Shown here piece after piece: positions 1 to 5,455 of a DNA stretch of 11,952 nt. Under the pieces are notes generated by a model that saw only the letters and a program-made list of their open reading frames with translations, searched no databases and had not been told where the DNA came from. Both the position numbers and the translations under genes were made by a program. Within the stretch, counting starts at the first letter, position 1, and each line of letters begins with the position of its first letter. The stretch spans positions 1 through 11,952 of the forward strand of contig JAEYPH010000093.1 of the NCBI GenBank assembly GCA_023410875.1, given 5' to 3'. The DNA comes from Bacillota bacterium (GTDB lineage: Bacteria > Bacillota > Clostridia > Christensenellales > UMGS416).

Positions 1-10
1 TACTGTCCAT
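1..10 (-). CDS. tnpA: IS200-family transposase TnpA, first three codons only
   Basis: An ATG at 10-8 starts Met-Asp-Ser and runs off the left edge. The start is supported by GGAGG at 22-18, seven bases upstream. Met-Asp-Ser is a plausible opening for this family of Y1 (HUH) transposases, but three residues cannot identify a protein. The call rests on the structured left end directly upstream and its partner at the other window end. The start codon lies inside a 10-bp inverted repeat (7-16 with 72-81), so the mRNA leader could hide it from ribosomes, as is known for IS200 tnpA. Confidence 0.55.
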
Positions 11-106
11 CCTTCGTCCTCCTTCTAGTTGCTTGCGGTTGGCAGACCTGCTTGCATCCTATCAGAGTGTGCGAAGGATGGCTACTTATAGCTGGAAGCT
101 TCCCTG

Positions 107-129
107 AACCCCCAGCCTAGCTGGGGGTT
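107..129. terminator. IS200 left-end hairpin, probable terminator in the plus direction
   Basis: AACCCCCAGC (107-116) pairs with GCTGGGGGTT (120-129) around a three-base loop, and TT-CG-TTT follows on the plus strand. A stem of this shape plus T-rich tail resembles an intrinsic terminator. Left-end stem-loops of IS200 are known to block transcription entering the element from outside. The second IS end has a matching hairpin with a three-base loop at 11837-11855. Confidence 0.6.
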
Positions 130-145
130 TTCGTTTCACAAGAAA

Positions 146-171
146 TCGCCGGCGATAAGCATCGCCGGCGA
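146..171 (-). terminator. Probable terminator of the SRP RNA gene
   Basis: TCGCCGGCGAT (146-156) and ATCGCCGGCGA (161-171) form a perfect 11-bp stem with a four-base loop. On the minus strand it is followed by TTTCTT, a short U-rich run. It lies downstream of the SRP RNA, with a second hairpin (190-216) between them, and would stop that transcript before the IS element. Confidence 0.55.
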
Positions 172-189
172 ATTAAGCTAGGGGTGGTC

Positions 190-216
190 TCGGCGGGGGA
201 GAAGTTCCCCCGCCGA
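190..216. other. GC-rich hairpin just downstream of the SRP RNA
   Basis: TCGGCGGGGGA (190-200) pairs with TTCCCCCGCCGA (205-216) to give an 11-bp stem and five-base loop. On the minus strand no U-tract follows (GACCACCCC), so it is not a canonical terminator. It may mark the 3' end of the SRP RNA transcript for processing, or act together with the hairpin at 146-171. Confidence 0.5.
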
Positions 217-220
217 CTCA

Positions 221-370
221 CGCCGTTTTGTTTAACCACACGGCCTGGCATGCTGACCCGCGGCACACGGAGCGTCCCGTTTAATGCTGCTTCCTTCCGG
301 ACCTGACATGATTCACGGCGTCGCGTTGCACGGGACCCACCAGACCGCGTGGGTAAGCAAAACAGCGAAA
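221..370 (-). ncRNA. ffs: Signal recognition particle RNA (4.5S-like)
   Basis: The RNA scaffold of the signal recognition particle, which binds Ffh and helps target nascent membrane and secreted proteins. The diagnostic helix 8 core GTCAGGTCCGGAAGGAAGC is present on the minus strand at 307-289, including the GGAA tetraloop closed by C and G. The flanking arms pair as in E. coli 4.5S RNA: GGTCTGG (348-342) with CCAGGCC (248-242). The helix continues outward through ACCCACG (354-348) with TGTGGTT (240-234), and then CGCTGTTTTG (367-358) with CAAAACGGCG (230-221). That gives one long rod of roughly 150 nt. I see no Alu-type domain (helices 2-4), although many Firmicutes have one. The exact ends are inferred from the pairing and from the promoter at 381-409. 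Confidence 0.9.
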
Positions 371-380
371 GGTGGACTTT

Positions 381-409
381 ATTTTAACCCAATACAGCCA
401 AGTGCGCAA
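381..409 (-). promoter_or_regulatory. Candidate sigma-A promoter of the SRP RNA
   Basis: On the minus strand, a -35-like TTGCGC (409-404) and a -10-like TAAAAT (386-381) are separated by 17 bases. The predicted start near 374 lies a few bases before the outermost SRP RNA helix at 367, which fits a stable RNA that begins close to its first stem. Confidence 0.55.
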
Positions 410-495
410 GCTATATTTCGCTGGAAGAACGGTGGGTGTTCGATCGTATCCAATGTAAAAAATAACATAAGAAGACCGACCCATTGTGCGAAACG

Positions 496-504
496 TGATA
501 TACT
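496..504 (+). promoter_or_regulatory. Candidate extended -10 promoter of the DUF2271 lipoprotein
   Basis: TG-A-TATACT (496-504) matches an extended -10 element. No convincing -35 box sits 16-18 bases upstream, which is tolerated by extended -10 promoters. Transcription would start near 511, leaving a short leader that carries the AGGGAG ribosome binding site at 523-528. Confidence 0.45.
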
Positions 505-534
505 TTCAGTGTTATGACGCACAGGGAGTACGAT

Positions 535-1164
535 ATGAAAAAAGGCATCGTTCTATTGCTGATTCTCGCGCTTCTGGCCGGCTGCACGCCGAAACCTGCG
601 CTAGACCCTTCCGCACCGTATGTAGATATCACCTTCACCTACGGGGAAGGGCTGCGCTACCCGCCCAGCTACGCGATCTGGGCGCAGGACGAAGCGGGCA
701 ACAAGACCACCCTGTTCGTTAGCCGGAAGTCCGCTTCCAAGCGCTTTGTGACCGAGACCCGGCCCGCCACGCTGCCGATATGGGCGGGCATCCGCGAGGA
801 GTCGGTGGACGCTGTGTCCGGCGCGACGCCCTCCAGCGGGCTCAAGCTGCAGCGCAATCTGCCGGAGTCAATGCAGGGCAAGCCTTTCACGCTGTTCATA
901 GAGGCCAACGCGTCCTATGACTACAACGACTACTACAGCGAGGGTCTGAAAAAGGGCGACGAGGGCTACAACGACGTGAACGGCCAGCCCTCGGTGCTAT
1001 GGAGTGCCGCCATTGATGGCTCGAGGGCCACGGTGACGCCCGTGCTAATCGGCCGGGGCGACGTGACCGGAGCGGATCATCTGGTACATGAGGACATGGA
1101 CAGCGTTACCTCCGCCAAGGAACTGCTGCGAGACATCGTCGTGACCGTCAGTCAAGGTGAATAG
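535..1164 (+). CDS. DUF2271-like secreted lipoprotein
   Basis: A predicted cell-surface lipoprotein of 209 residues. The start at 535 is preferred over an upstream ATG at 514 because AGGGAG (523-528) lies six bases before it and the signal peptide then begins cleanly with Met-Lys-Lys. A hydrophobic stretch ends in the lipobox Leu-Ala-Gly-Cys with Cys17 as the lipidation site. The mature part resembles DUF2271 domains, with YAIWAQDEAGN, then a strand ending in LPIW, DAVSGATPSSG, and TLFIEANASYDYNDYY. In that family a similar Asp-Ala-x-Ser-Gly-Ala-Thr segment precedes a beta-sandwich-like end. The function of DUF2271 proteins is not established, and the fold assignment here is from motif memory only. 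It is transcribed alone, divergently from the SRP RNA, and followed by a repeat and a bidirectional terminator. Confidence 0.75.
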   Translation: MKKGIVLLLILALLAGCTPKPALDPSAPYVDITFTYGEGLRYPPSYAIWAQDEAGNKTTLFVSRKSASKRFVTETRPATLPIWAGIREESVDAVSGATPSSGLKLQRNLPESMQGKPFTLFIEANASYDYNDYYSEGLKKGDEGYNDVNGQPSVLWSAAIDGSRATVTPVLIGRGDVTGADHLVHEDMDSVTSAKELLRDIVVTVSQGE

Positions 1165-1190
1165 AAAAAAATACGAGAGATGGACGCCTA

Positions 1191-1316
1191 TGGCTTCCCC
1201 TGGAGGGGAAGCTGTCGCCGAAGGCGACTGATGAGGTGTGAACCTGATTTAGTGATAGTTAGTAATAGACCACCTCATCCGGCGCTGCGCGCCACCTTCC
1301 CCTCGAGGGGAAGGCA
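1191..1316. repeat. Palindromic interspersed repeat, MITE-like
   Basis: Two imperfect inverted arms of about 47 bp flank an AT-rich core (about 1239-1270). Each arm carries its own small hairpins. The left arm has CTTCCCCT/AGGGGAAG (1194-1211) and GTCGCC/GGCGAC (1214-1228). The right arm has GGCGC/GCGCC (1281-1293) and the perfect 20-bp palindrome CCTTCCCCTCGAGGGGAAGG (1295-1314). The arms also match each other through GATGAGGTG (1230-1238) and CACCTCATC (1271-1279). I recall similar GGCTTCCCC...GATGAGGTG repeats in gut Clostridia genomes. It encodes no credible protein, and no target duplication is clear. It sits between the lipoprotein stop codon and the shared terminator. Confidence 0.7.
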
Positions 1317-1344
1317 TGTCATACAACAGGCTTGTCAATATAAT

Positions 1345-1372
1345 AACGGCGAGAGGTCTTCCTCTCGCCGTT
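1345..1372. terminator. Bidirectional terminator between convergent genes
   Basis: AACGGCGAGAGG (1345-1356) pairs perfectly with CCTCTCGCCGTT (1361-1372) around TCTT. T-rich sequence follows on both strands: TTTCTCATT on plus, ATTATATTG on minus. It lies ten bases beyond the isomerase stop codon and also serves the lipoprotein gene coming from the left. Confidence 0.8.
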
Positions 1373-1382
1373 TCTCATTGTC

Positions 1383-2255
1383 TCAGCCAACCATCTCAAT
1401 ATAGCGCTTCAAATTCTCATACCCGATCGTGATACCCTGTATCGGGTCCTCCAGGCCTTCAAACTCCAGCGACACCGTGCCTTCATAGCCGGCATTCTTC
1501 AGCAGGCGCAGGCATTGCAGCACCGGCACCTCCCCGTGGCCCACGATGGCGCCGCGCAGATAGTTGCCGCCGCGGCTGCGGAACCAGCCCTGGCCGGGGT
1601 CAGGCAGCATGCCGGACTTGATGTGGAAATCCTTGGCGTGCACATGGAACGCGTAAGGCGCGGCGATGCCCACGGCCTTGAAGGGTTCTTCGTCGGCGCA
1701 CACGAAGTTGCCCATGTCCACGAGCCAGCCGAAGTTCGGGTGGTTCACGGCGTTCATGAGCTTCTCTACCCGGGCGCTGTCCTGGGCGAAGTAGCCATGG
1801 TTCTCCACCATCGTGCGGATGCCCATGGTGGCGGCCTGCTCGGTGACGGCGCGGCAGCCCTTGGCCAGCAGCGGCAGCACGTCGTCGAAGGCCCGTGGCC
1901 CGTGCCAGTTGGCCCCCAGGCCCCAGGTGGCGTCGTGGCGCATACCCGGCGCGCCCATGAGGCTGGCTGCTTTCAGTTCCTCTTCCAGCGCGGCGATCTG
2001 CCCGTCCAGCCCGCCGGGGTGGTTCAGGAAATCTGCGGCGATCGTGTAGTTGCCGACCTCGATGCCCACACGCTGGGCCTCGTCGCGGATGCGCGGCGCG
2101 AAGCTGACCGGCGTCTCGCCCTCGGGCAGGTGCAGCGTGGCGAACTCGATGATGTCAAAGCCAATTTCCTTGGCCTTGGCGATGACGTCCAGCTGGCTCA
2201 TAGCCCCGCTGGCCACCAGCCGGTGGAAGCTATAGGAACTCACTCCGATCTTCAT
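1383..2255 (-). CDS. Sugar phosphate isomerase/epimerase (xylose isomerase-like TIM barrel)
   Basis: A 290-residue TIM-barrel protein of the xylose isomerase-like / AP endonuclease 2 superfamily, probably a cytosolic ketose or sugar-phosphate epimerase or isomerase. Visible metal-site candidates are Glu151 (in VENHG), Asp180 (in VDMGN), His206 (in HVHAKD) and Glu264 (in VSLEFEG), the usual Glu-Asp-His-Glu set on successive strands. The N-terminus MKIGVSSYSF is typical of the family. The start at 2255 is chosen because GGAGG (2268-2264) lies eight bases upstream; an ATG five codons earlier has no such site. It follows the xylulokinase-like gene but is separated by a hairpin and a candidate promoter with operator, so it may be expressed separately. 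The substrate cannot be read from sequence. Family members also include 3-epimerases and inosose dehydratases. Confidence 0.85.
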   Translation of the reverse strand: MKIGVSSYSFHRLVASGAMSQLDVIAKAKEIGFDIIEFATLHLPEGETPVSFAPRIRDEAQRVGIEVGNYTIAADFLNHPGGLDGQIAALEEELKAASLMGAPGMRHDATWGLGANWHGPRAFDDVLPLLAKGCRAVTEQAATMGIRTMVENHGYFAQDSARVEKLMNAVNHPNFGWLVDMGNFVCADEEPFKAVGIAAPYAFHVHAKDFHIKSGMLPDPGQGWFRSRGGNYLRGAIVGHGEVPVLQCLRLLKNAGYEGTVSLEFEGLEDPIQGITIGYENLKRYIEMVG

Positions 2256-2270
2256 AATGCAAACCTCCAA

Positions 2271-2303
2271 TGGTATATACCAGTATCATAGCACAATGGT
2301 CAT
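2271..2303 (-). promoter_or_regulatory. Candidate promoter and palindromic operator of the isomerase gene
   Basis: On the minus strand, ATGACC (2303-2298) and TATATA (2279-2274) are spaced 18 bases apart as a weak -35/-10 pair. The -10 lies inside the perfect 12-bp palindrome TGGTATATACCA (2271-2282). Palindromes of the form TGGTATA/TATACCA are typical targets of GntR-type (FadR/UxuR-like) regulators, so repression by occlusion is plausible. The regulator itself is not in the window. Confidence 0.45.
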
Positions 2304-2317
2304 CGCCGCGGTAGATA

Positions 2318-2351
2318 GCAAAACAGCGTGGGCTCCCCCGCGCTGTTTTGC
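2318..2351 (-). terminator. Probable terminator after the xylulokinase gene
   Basis: GCAAAACAGCGTGGG (2318-2332) pairs with CCCCGCGCTGTTTTGC (2337-2351 region) to form a stem of about 15 bp including one G-U pair and a four-base loop. On the minus strand the run TTTT lies in the 3' arm rather than after it, so it may terminate only partly. It separates the kinase stop codon (2368) from the isomerase promoter. Confidence 0.5.
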
Positions 2352-2367
2352 CGCTTTTCATTACTCC

Positions 2368-3921
2368 CTAAACCTGCCTGGAGCCTTGCAGCTCCGTGGT
2401 AATCCTGGCTGCTTCGCCGAAGCTGGGCTTCAGCGCCTTGTAAAGGTCCCGATACAAAGGATAGTACTTGCGATAGACCTCGCTGCCGGCGATATCGGGA
2501 TTCTGCCGGCGGGTGACCTGTATCGTCGCTTCGCACGCTTCACGGACGCTATTATACACCCCTGTACCCACACCTGCAAGCAGCGCCACACCCAGCGCGC
2601 CGCCCTCGCTGGAGTTGACGGTCACGATGTCGCAGCCGAACATGTCCGCCTGCATCTGCCGCCACAGCTCGCTCCTGCCGCCGCCGCCACTGGCGCGCAC
2701 CTCGGCGGCCTGCACGCCCATCTCGCGGATGATGCTGATGCAATCCAACAGGCTGTAACCCACGCCCTCCATAACGGCGCGGATCACCTCCTGGCGGCGG
2801 TGCCTGGCCGTGAGGCCGAAGAACACGCCGCGGGCGTTGGCGTCCAGGTGGGGCGTGCGCTCGCCCATCAGATAGGGCAGATAGATCAGCCCCTCGCAGC
2901 CGGGCTGAGCCTGCGCCGCCTCGCGGCCCATCAGGTCATAGGTATCCAGACCAATGCGCCCAGCCAGCTCGCGCTCCATGGCGCCGAACTCGTTGCGCAG
3001 CCATTGCAGGCTCAGGCCCGCGCCCTGGGTAACTCCCATGACATGCCACGCACCGGGCACGGCATGGCAGAAGGTGTGCACGCGGCCCAGCGGGTCGATG
3101 GCCACATCATCCATGTGGGCGAATACGACGCCGGACGTGCCGATCGTGGAGGAAATGACACCGGGGCGCACGATGCCGTTGCCCACGGCCCCGGCGGCCT
3201 GGTCGCCGCCGCCGCCCACCACGGGCATGCCCTCCCACAAACCGGTCAACTGGGCCGCCTCGCGGGTCAGCTTGCCGCTGACCTCGTAGGATTCATACAC
3301 CTTGGGCAGCCACTCCATGGGAATGCCCAGCTTGCCCAGCACCTCGGCGGACCACTGGCGCTTGGGTACATCCAGGAACTGCATGCCGCTGGCGTCGCTT
3401 ACCTCGGTGGCGTATTCGCCGGTCAACATCAGGCGCACATAGTCCTTGGGCAGCAGGACCCTTCGGGTCTTCTCGTAGATTTCCGGCTGGTGATTCTTCA
3501 CCCACATGACCTTGGACGCGGTGAAGCCGGTCAGCGCCGGGTTGGCGGTGATCTCAATCAGGCGCTTGGCCCCGACCAGCGCGGTGATTTGGTCGCACTC
3601 GGCCTGGGTGCGCTGGTCGCACCAGATGATGGACGGCCGCAGCACGCGGTCCTGGGCGTCCAAGAGCACCATGCCGTGCATCTGGCCGCTGAGGCCCAGG
3701 CCGGCGATGTCGCGAGAGTTCACGCCGCTCTTTTTGACGACCTCGGCAATGGAGCCGGCGCTGGCCCGCCACCAGTCGGCGGGGTCCTGCTCGGCCCAGC
3801 CGGTCTGCGGCTGGCTCAAAGGGTATTCCCAAGTGGCCGAGGCGACGGTAACACCCCGCTCGTCGAAGAGCACGGTCTTGGTGCCGGAAGTGCCGATGTC
3901 AATGCCCAACAGATAGGCCAT
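2368..3921 (-). CDS. xylB: Xylulokinase (FGGY carbohydrate kinase)
   Basis: A 517-residue FGGY-family kinase that most likely phosphorylates D-xylulose to xylulose 5-phosphate for the pentose phosphate pathway. The N-terminal ATPase fold opens with the phosphate-loop segment LLGIDIGTSGTKTVLFD (4-20). SGQMHGMV (78-85) and WCDQRT (100-105) are characteristic of xylulokinases rather than glycerol or gluconate kinases. The second domain has GGGGDQAAGAVG (236-247) with Asp240 as probable catalytic base, IGTSGVVF (260-267) and ASGGGGRSELWRQMQAD (410-426) for nucleotide binding. Length matches the family. The start at 3921 has GGAGG five bases upstream (3931-3927), better than an ATG six codons earlier. 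It lies 26 bases after DUF523 and is probably cotranscribed with it. No xylose isomerase gene is in view, so another ketose substrate remains possible. Confidence 0.88.
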   Translation of the reverse strand: MAYLLGIDIGTSGTKTVLFDERGVTVASATWEYPLSQPQTGWAEQDPADWWRASAGSIAEVVKKSGVNSRDIAGLGLSGQMHGMVLLDAQDRVLRPSIIWCDQRTQAECDQITALVGAKRLIEITANPALTGFTASKVMWVKNHQPEIYEKTRRVLLPKDYVRLMLTGEYATEVSDASGMQFLDVPKRQWSAEVLGKLGIPMEWLPKVYESYEVSGKLTREAAQLTGLWEGMPVVGGGGDQAAGAVGNGIVRPGVISSTIGTSGVVFAHMDDVAIDPLGRVHTFCHAVPGAWHVMGVTQGAGLSLQWLRNEFGAMERELAGRIGLDTYDLMGREAAQAQPGCEGLIYLPYLMGERTPHLDANARGVFFGLTARHRRQEVIRAVMEGVGYSLLDCISIIREMGVQAAEVRASGGGGRSELWRQMQADMFGCDIVTVNSSEGGALGVALLAGVGTGVYNSVREACEATIQVTRRQNPDIAGSEVYRKYYPLYRDLYKALKPSFGEAARITTELQGSRQV

Positions 3922-3947
3922 GGTAGCCTCCATATACAAATGATCCT

Positions 3948-4382
3948 TTATATTTCTACAACCTTAACGCCATTCCTTCTGAGCAGAGCCGCCGTTACAC
4001 CGTCTCCAGGGCGCAAAGCGCCGGAAAACGTGCCGTCATAGATGCGGCCCACGCCGCAGGAGGGGCTCTTGGCCTTGAGCCACACCTCAGTTGCACCGTG
4101 CTTGCGGCACAGCTCCAGCGTGGCCTGAGCACCGCGCAGGAACTCCTGGGTCCGGTCCTCGCCGTCACGGCTCATGACTTTGGCCCGGCCGTCCAGCACG
4201 TCCGCGCCGTCGCCGCCCACGATCTCCGAGGGCACCCGGGGTATTTTTAGTCCACCCAATGTCTCAGGACAAAACACCTTGGCTTCTCCCCTTTTCACCA
4301 CGTCCAAAATGCGTTCGTCGGGCTTGCTCTGCCCGTCGTAGCGGCATGGGATGCCCGCCAGGCAGGCGCTCACCAGTATCAT
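3948..4382 (-). CDS. DUF523 (YbbK-like) cysteine-rich protein
   Basis: A complete 144-residue DUF523 protein. Family features are present in order: SACLAG..CRYDG (5-16, Cys7 and Cys13), FCPE..GGL..PRVPSE (37-53, Cys38), and KSPSCGVGRIYDGTFSG (105-121, Cys109), ending in GDGVTAALLRRNG. The conserved Cys residues suggest a metal or Fe-S site, but no reaction has been firmly assigned to the family. The start at 4382 is supported by GGGGAG five bases upstream; the ATG twelve codons earlier lacks a good site and would overlap the palindrome at 4396-4412. It is first in the minus-strand run toward the xylulokinase gene, so it shares its promoter. The link to sugar metabolism may be only positional. 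Confidence 0.88.
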   Translation of the reverse strand: MILVSACLAGIPCRYDGQSKPDERILDVVKRGEAKVFCPETLGGLKIPRVPSEIVGGDGADVLDGRAKVMSRDGEDRTQEFLRGAQATLELCRKHGATEVWLKAKSPSCGVGRIYDGTFSGALRPGDGVTAALLRRNGVKVVEI

Positions 4383-4395
4383 CGTATCTCCCCTA

Positions 4396-4422
4396 ACAAT
4401 CAGAATGATTGTGTTCATTGTA
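4396..4422 (-). promoter_or_regulatory. Candidate promoter -10 and operator upstream of DUF523-xylB
   Basis: ACAATCA (4396-4402) and TGATTGT (4406-4412) form a 7-bp inverted repeat with a three-base spacer. Just upstream on the minus strand lies TACAAT (4422-4417), a good -10; the matching -35 (TTTCCT near 4440-4445) is poor. The palindrome would fall at or just after the transcription start, a common repressor position. It differs in sequence from the isomerase operator at 2271-2282. Confidence 0.4.
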
Positions 4423-4464
4423 CTTCGTCCCGGCGAATCAGGAAAGGGCTTTGCGGTTTACGGC

Positions 4465-4492
4465 TTGACATTCATCCGGGAAACGTTATAAC
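4465..4492 (+). promoter_or_regulatory. Sigma-A promoter of the esterase gene
   Basis: A perfect -35 TTGACA (4465-4470) and a -10-like TATAAC (4487-4492) are spaced 16 bases apart. Transcription would start near 4499, about 33 bases before the esterase ATG. It is the best-looking promoter in the window. Confidence 0.7.
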
Positions 4493-4531
4493 TAAGAAAA
4501 CGAATTCATTTCCATGGAGAAGGAGAACAGC

Positions 4532-5404
4532 ATGCCCATTCAAAAGACGACACACGAATACAAGCGGATCAACGGCTGTTCCATAGAAGCCGATGTATAC
4601 CTTGCCCGGCAGCCCCGCTCCCCCGTGGTTCTCTATCTACACGGCGGAGCCCTGATCTTCGGCAACAGGCAGGCCACGCATGATTATCAGGTCGAGCTGC
4701 TCAACAAGGCGGGGTTCTCCGTCGTGTCCGCAGACTACCGGCTGGCCCCGGAAACAGGCATTGAAGGCATCCTTGACGACGTGCGCGACGCCATGGCCTG
4801 GGTAACCGGCGAAGCAGCCGGGCAACTGGGCTTTGACGGGAGCCGGCTGGCGGTCATGGGCTCGTCTGCAGGCGGCTATCTGTCGCTGATGACGGGCACC
4901 TTTGGTGTCCGGCCTCGGGCCATCGTGTCGTTCTTCGGCTACGGCGACATACTGGGCGAGTGGTACTCCCGGCCCAGCGAGCATTACTGCCAGCATCCGT
5001 TGGTTTCGCGGGAGGAAGCGCTGCGGGCCGTGGGCACGGAGGCAACGACCGCGGGCGAATTCAGCCGGTTCGCCTATTATCTGTACACCCGCCAGCAGGG
5101 GAATTGGGTGCAGAGTGTCAGCGGCCTGCACCCCGAGGAAGACCGGGAGAAGCTGCTGGCGTACTGCCCTGCATTTCAGGCCCGGCCGGATTACCCGCCG
5201 ACGATTCTGCTGCACGGCGACGCGGACACCGATGTTCCCTATGGCCAGTCCGTCGCCATGCACGTAAGGCTGCGGGACTTGGGCGTGGAGAGCGAACTCG
5301 TCACGATGCCCGGCATGGGCCATAGCTTTGACCAGGACGGCACAAACCCCGAAGTGCAGCGGGCCATGGAGCAGGTACTGGCTTTCCTTCGAAAGCACGT
5401 GTAA
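4532..5404 (+). CDS. Alpha/beta hydrolase, esterase/lipase or S9-like family
   Basis: A 290-residue alpha/beta hydrolase, probably a cytosolic carboxylesterase since no signal peptide is visible. The oxyanion-hole motif is YLHGGA (35-40). The nucleophile elbow is GSSAG (110-114) with Ser112. The acid is in HGDADTDVP, probably Asp232. The catalytic His is His264 in GMGHSF. The whole triad is present in order and the length fits the HGG-type esterase and S9-like groups. The start at 4532 is chosen because AAGGAG (4520-4525) lies six bases upstream; the ATG at 4514 would place that site inside the gene. It is transcribed alone, divergent from the DUF523-xylB cluster. Proximity to xylulokinase hints at an acetyl-sugar or xylan-linked substrate, which is only inference. 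Confidence 0.85.
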   Translation: MPIQKTTHEYKRINGCSIEADVYLARQPRSPVVLYLHGGALIFGNRQATHDYQVELLNKAGFSVVSADYRLAPETGIEGILDDVRDAMAWVTGEAAGQLGFDGSRLAVMGSSAGGYLSLMTGTFGVRPRAIVSFFGYGDILGEWYSRPSEHYCQHPLVSREEALRAVGTEATTAGEFSRFAYYLYTRQQGNWVQSVSGLHPEEDREKLLAYCPAFQARPDYPPTILLHGDADTDVPYGQSVAMHVRLRDLGVESELVTMPGMGHSFDQDGTNPEVQRAMEQVLAFLRKHV

Positions 5405-5413
5405 CGTGTACGC

Positions 5414-5446
5414 AAGGGGCTGTCACGCTAAGCGCGACAGCCCCTT
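5414..5446. terminator. Bidirectional terminator between esterase and mutS2
   Basis: AAGGGGCTGTC (5414-5424) pairs with GACAGCCCCTT (5436-5446), and CGC/GCG continues the stem after one mismatch. On the plus strand it is followed by the T-rich AGATTCATCTTATT. It lies ten bases beyond each of the two convergent stop codons. The U-tract on the minus side is weak. Confidence 0.7.
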
Positions 5447-5455
5447 AGATTCATC

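Larger units (their letters stand above)
1..131 (-). mobile_element. Left end of an IS200/IS605-family element (tnpA side), truncated by window edge
   Basis: Read on the minus strand, this segment has the layout of an IS200-type left end. An outer hairpin (107-129) is followed by a GC/AT palindrome GGAAGCTTCC (94-103), a CTATAAG stretch (85-91) and a conserved block TGCTTGCGGTTGGCAGA (30-46, plus-strand reading). A strong ribosome binding site and an ATG at 10-8 come last. The 17-bp block, the CTATAAG and the outer hairpin recur in the same order at the other window end (11835-11952), which shows they belong to a repeated element. IS200 elements lack terminal inverted repeats and use such subterminal hairpins for single-strand cleavage. 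The outer boundary near 131 is an estimate, because the insertion target cannot be read from one end alone. Confidence 0.7.

Noticed and set aside
281..517. Small open frames over the SRP RNA region on both strands
   Set aside because: They overlap the conserved SRP RNA core and its promoter, and have no supporting ribosome binding sites.
1180..1404. 74-codon frame after the lipoprotein gene
   Set aside because: It is made almost entirely of the palindromic repeat and the terminator.
1515..2291. 258-codon plus-strand frame opposite the isomerase
   Set aside because: Antisense shadow of a TIM-barrel gene with an intact metal site; no ribosome binding site or domain.
2257..4041. 594-codon plus-strand open frame opposite xylB
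   Set aside because: Same reasoning: antisense to a full-length kinase, low-complexity composition, and it runs across a terminator and two real gene starts.
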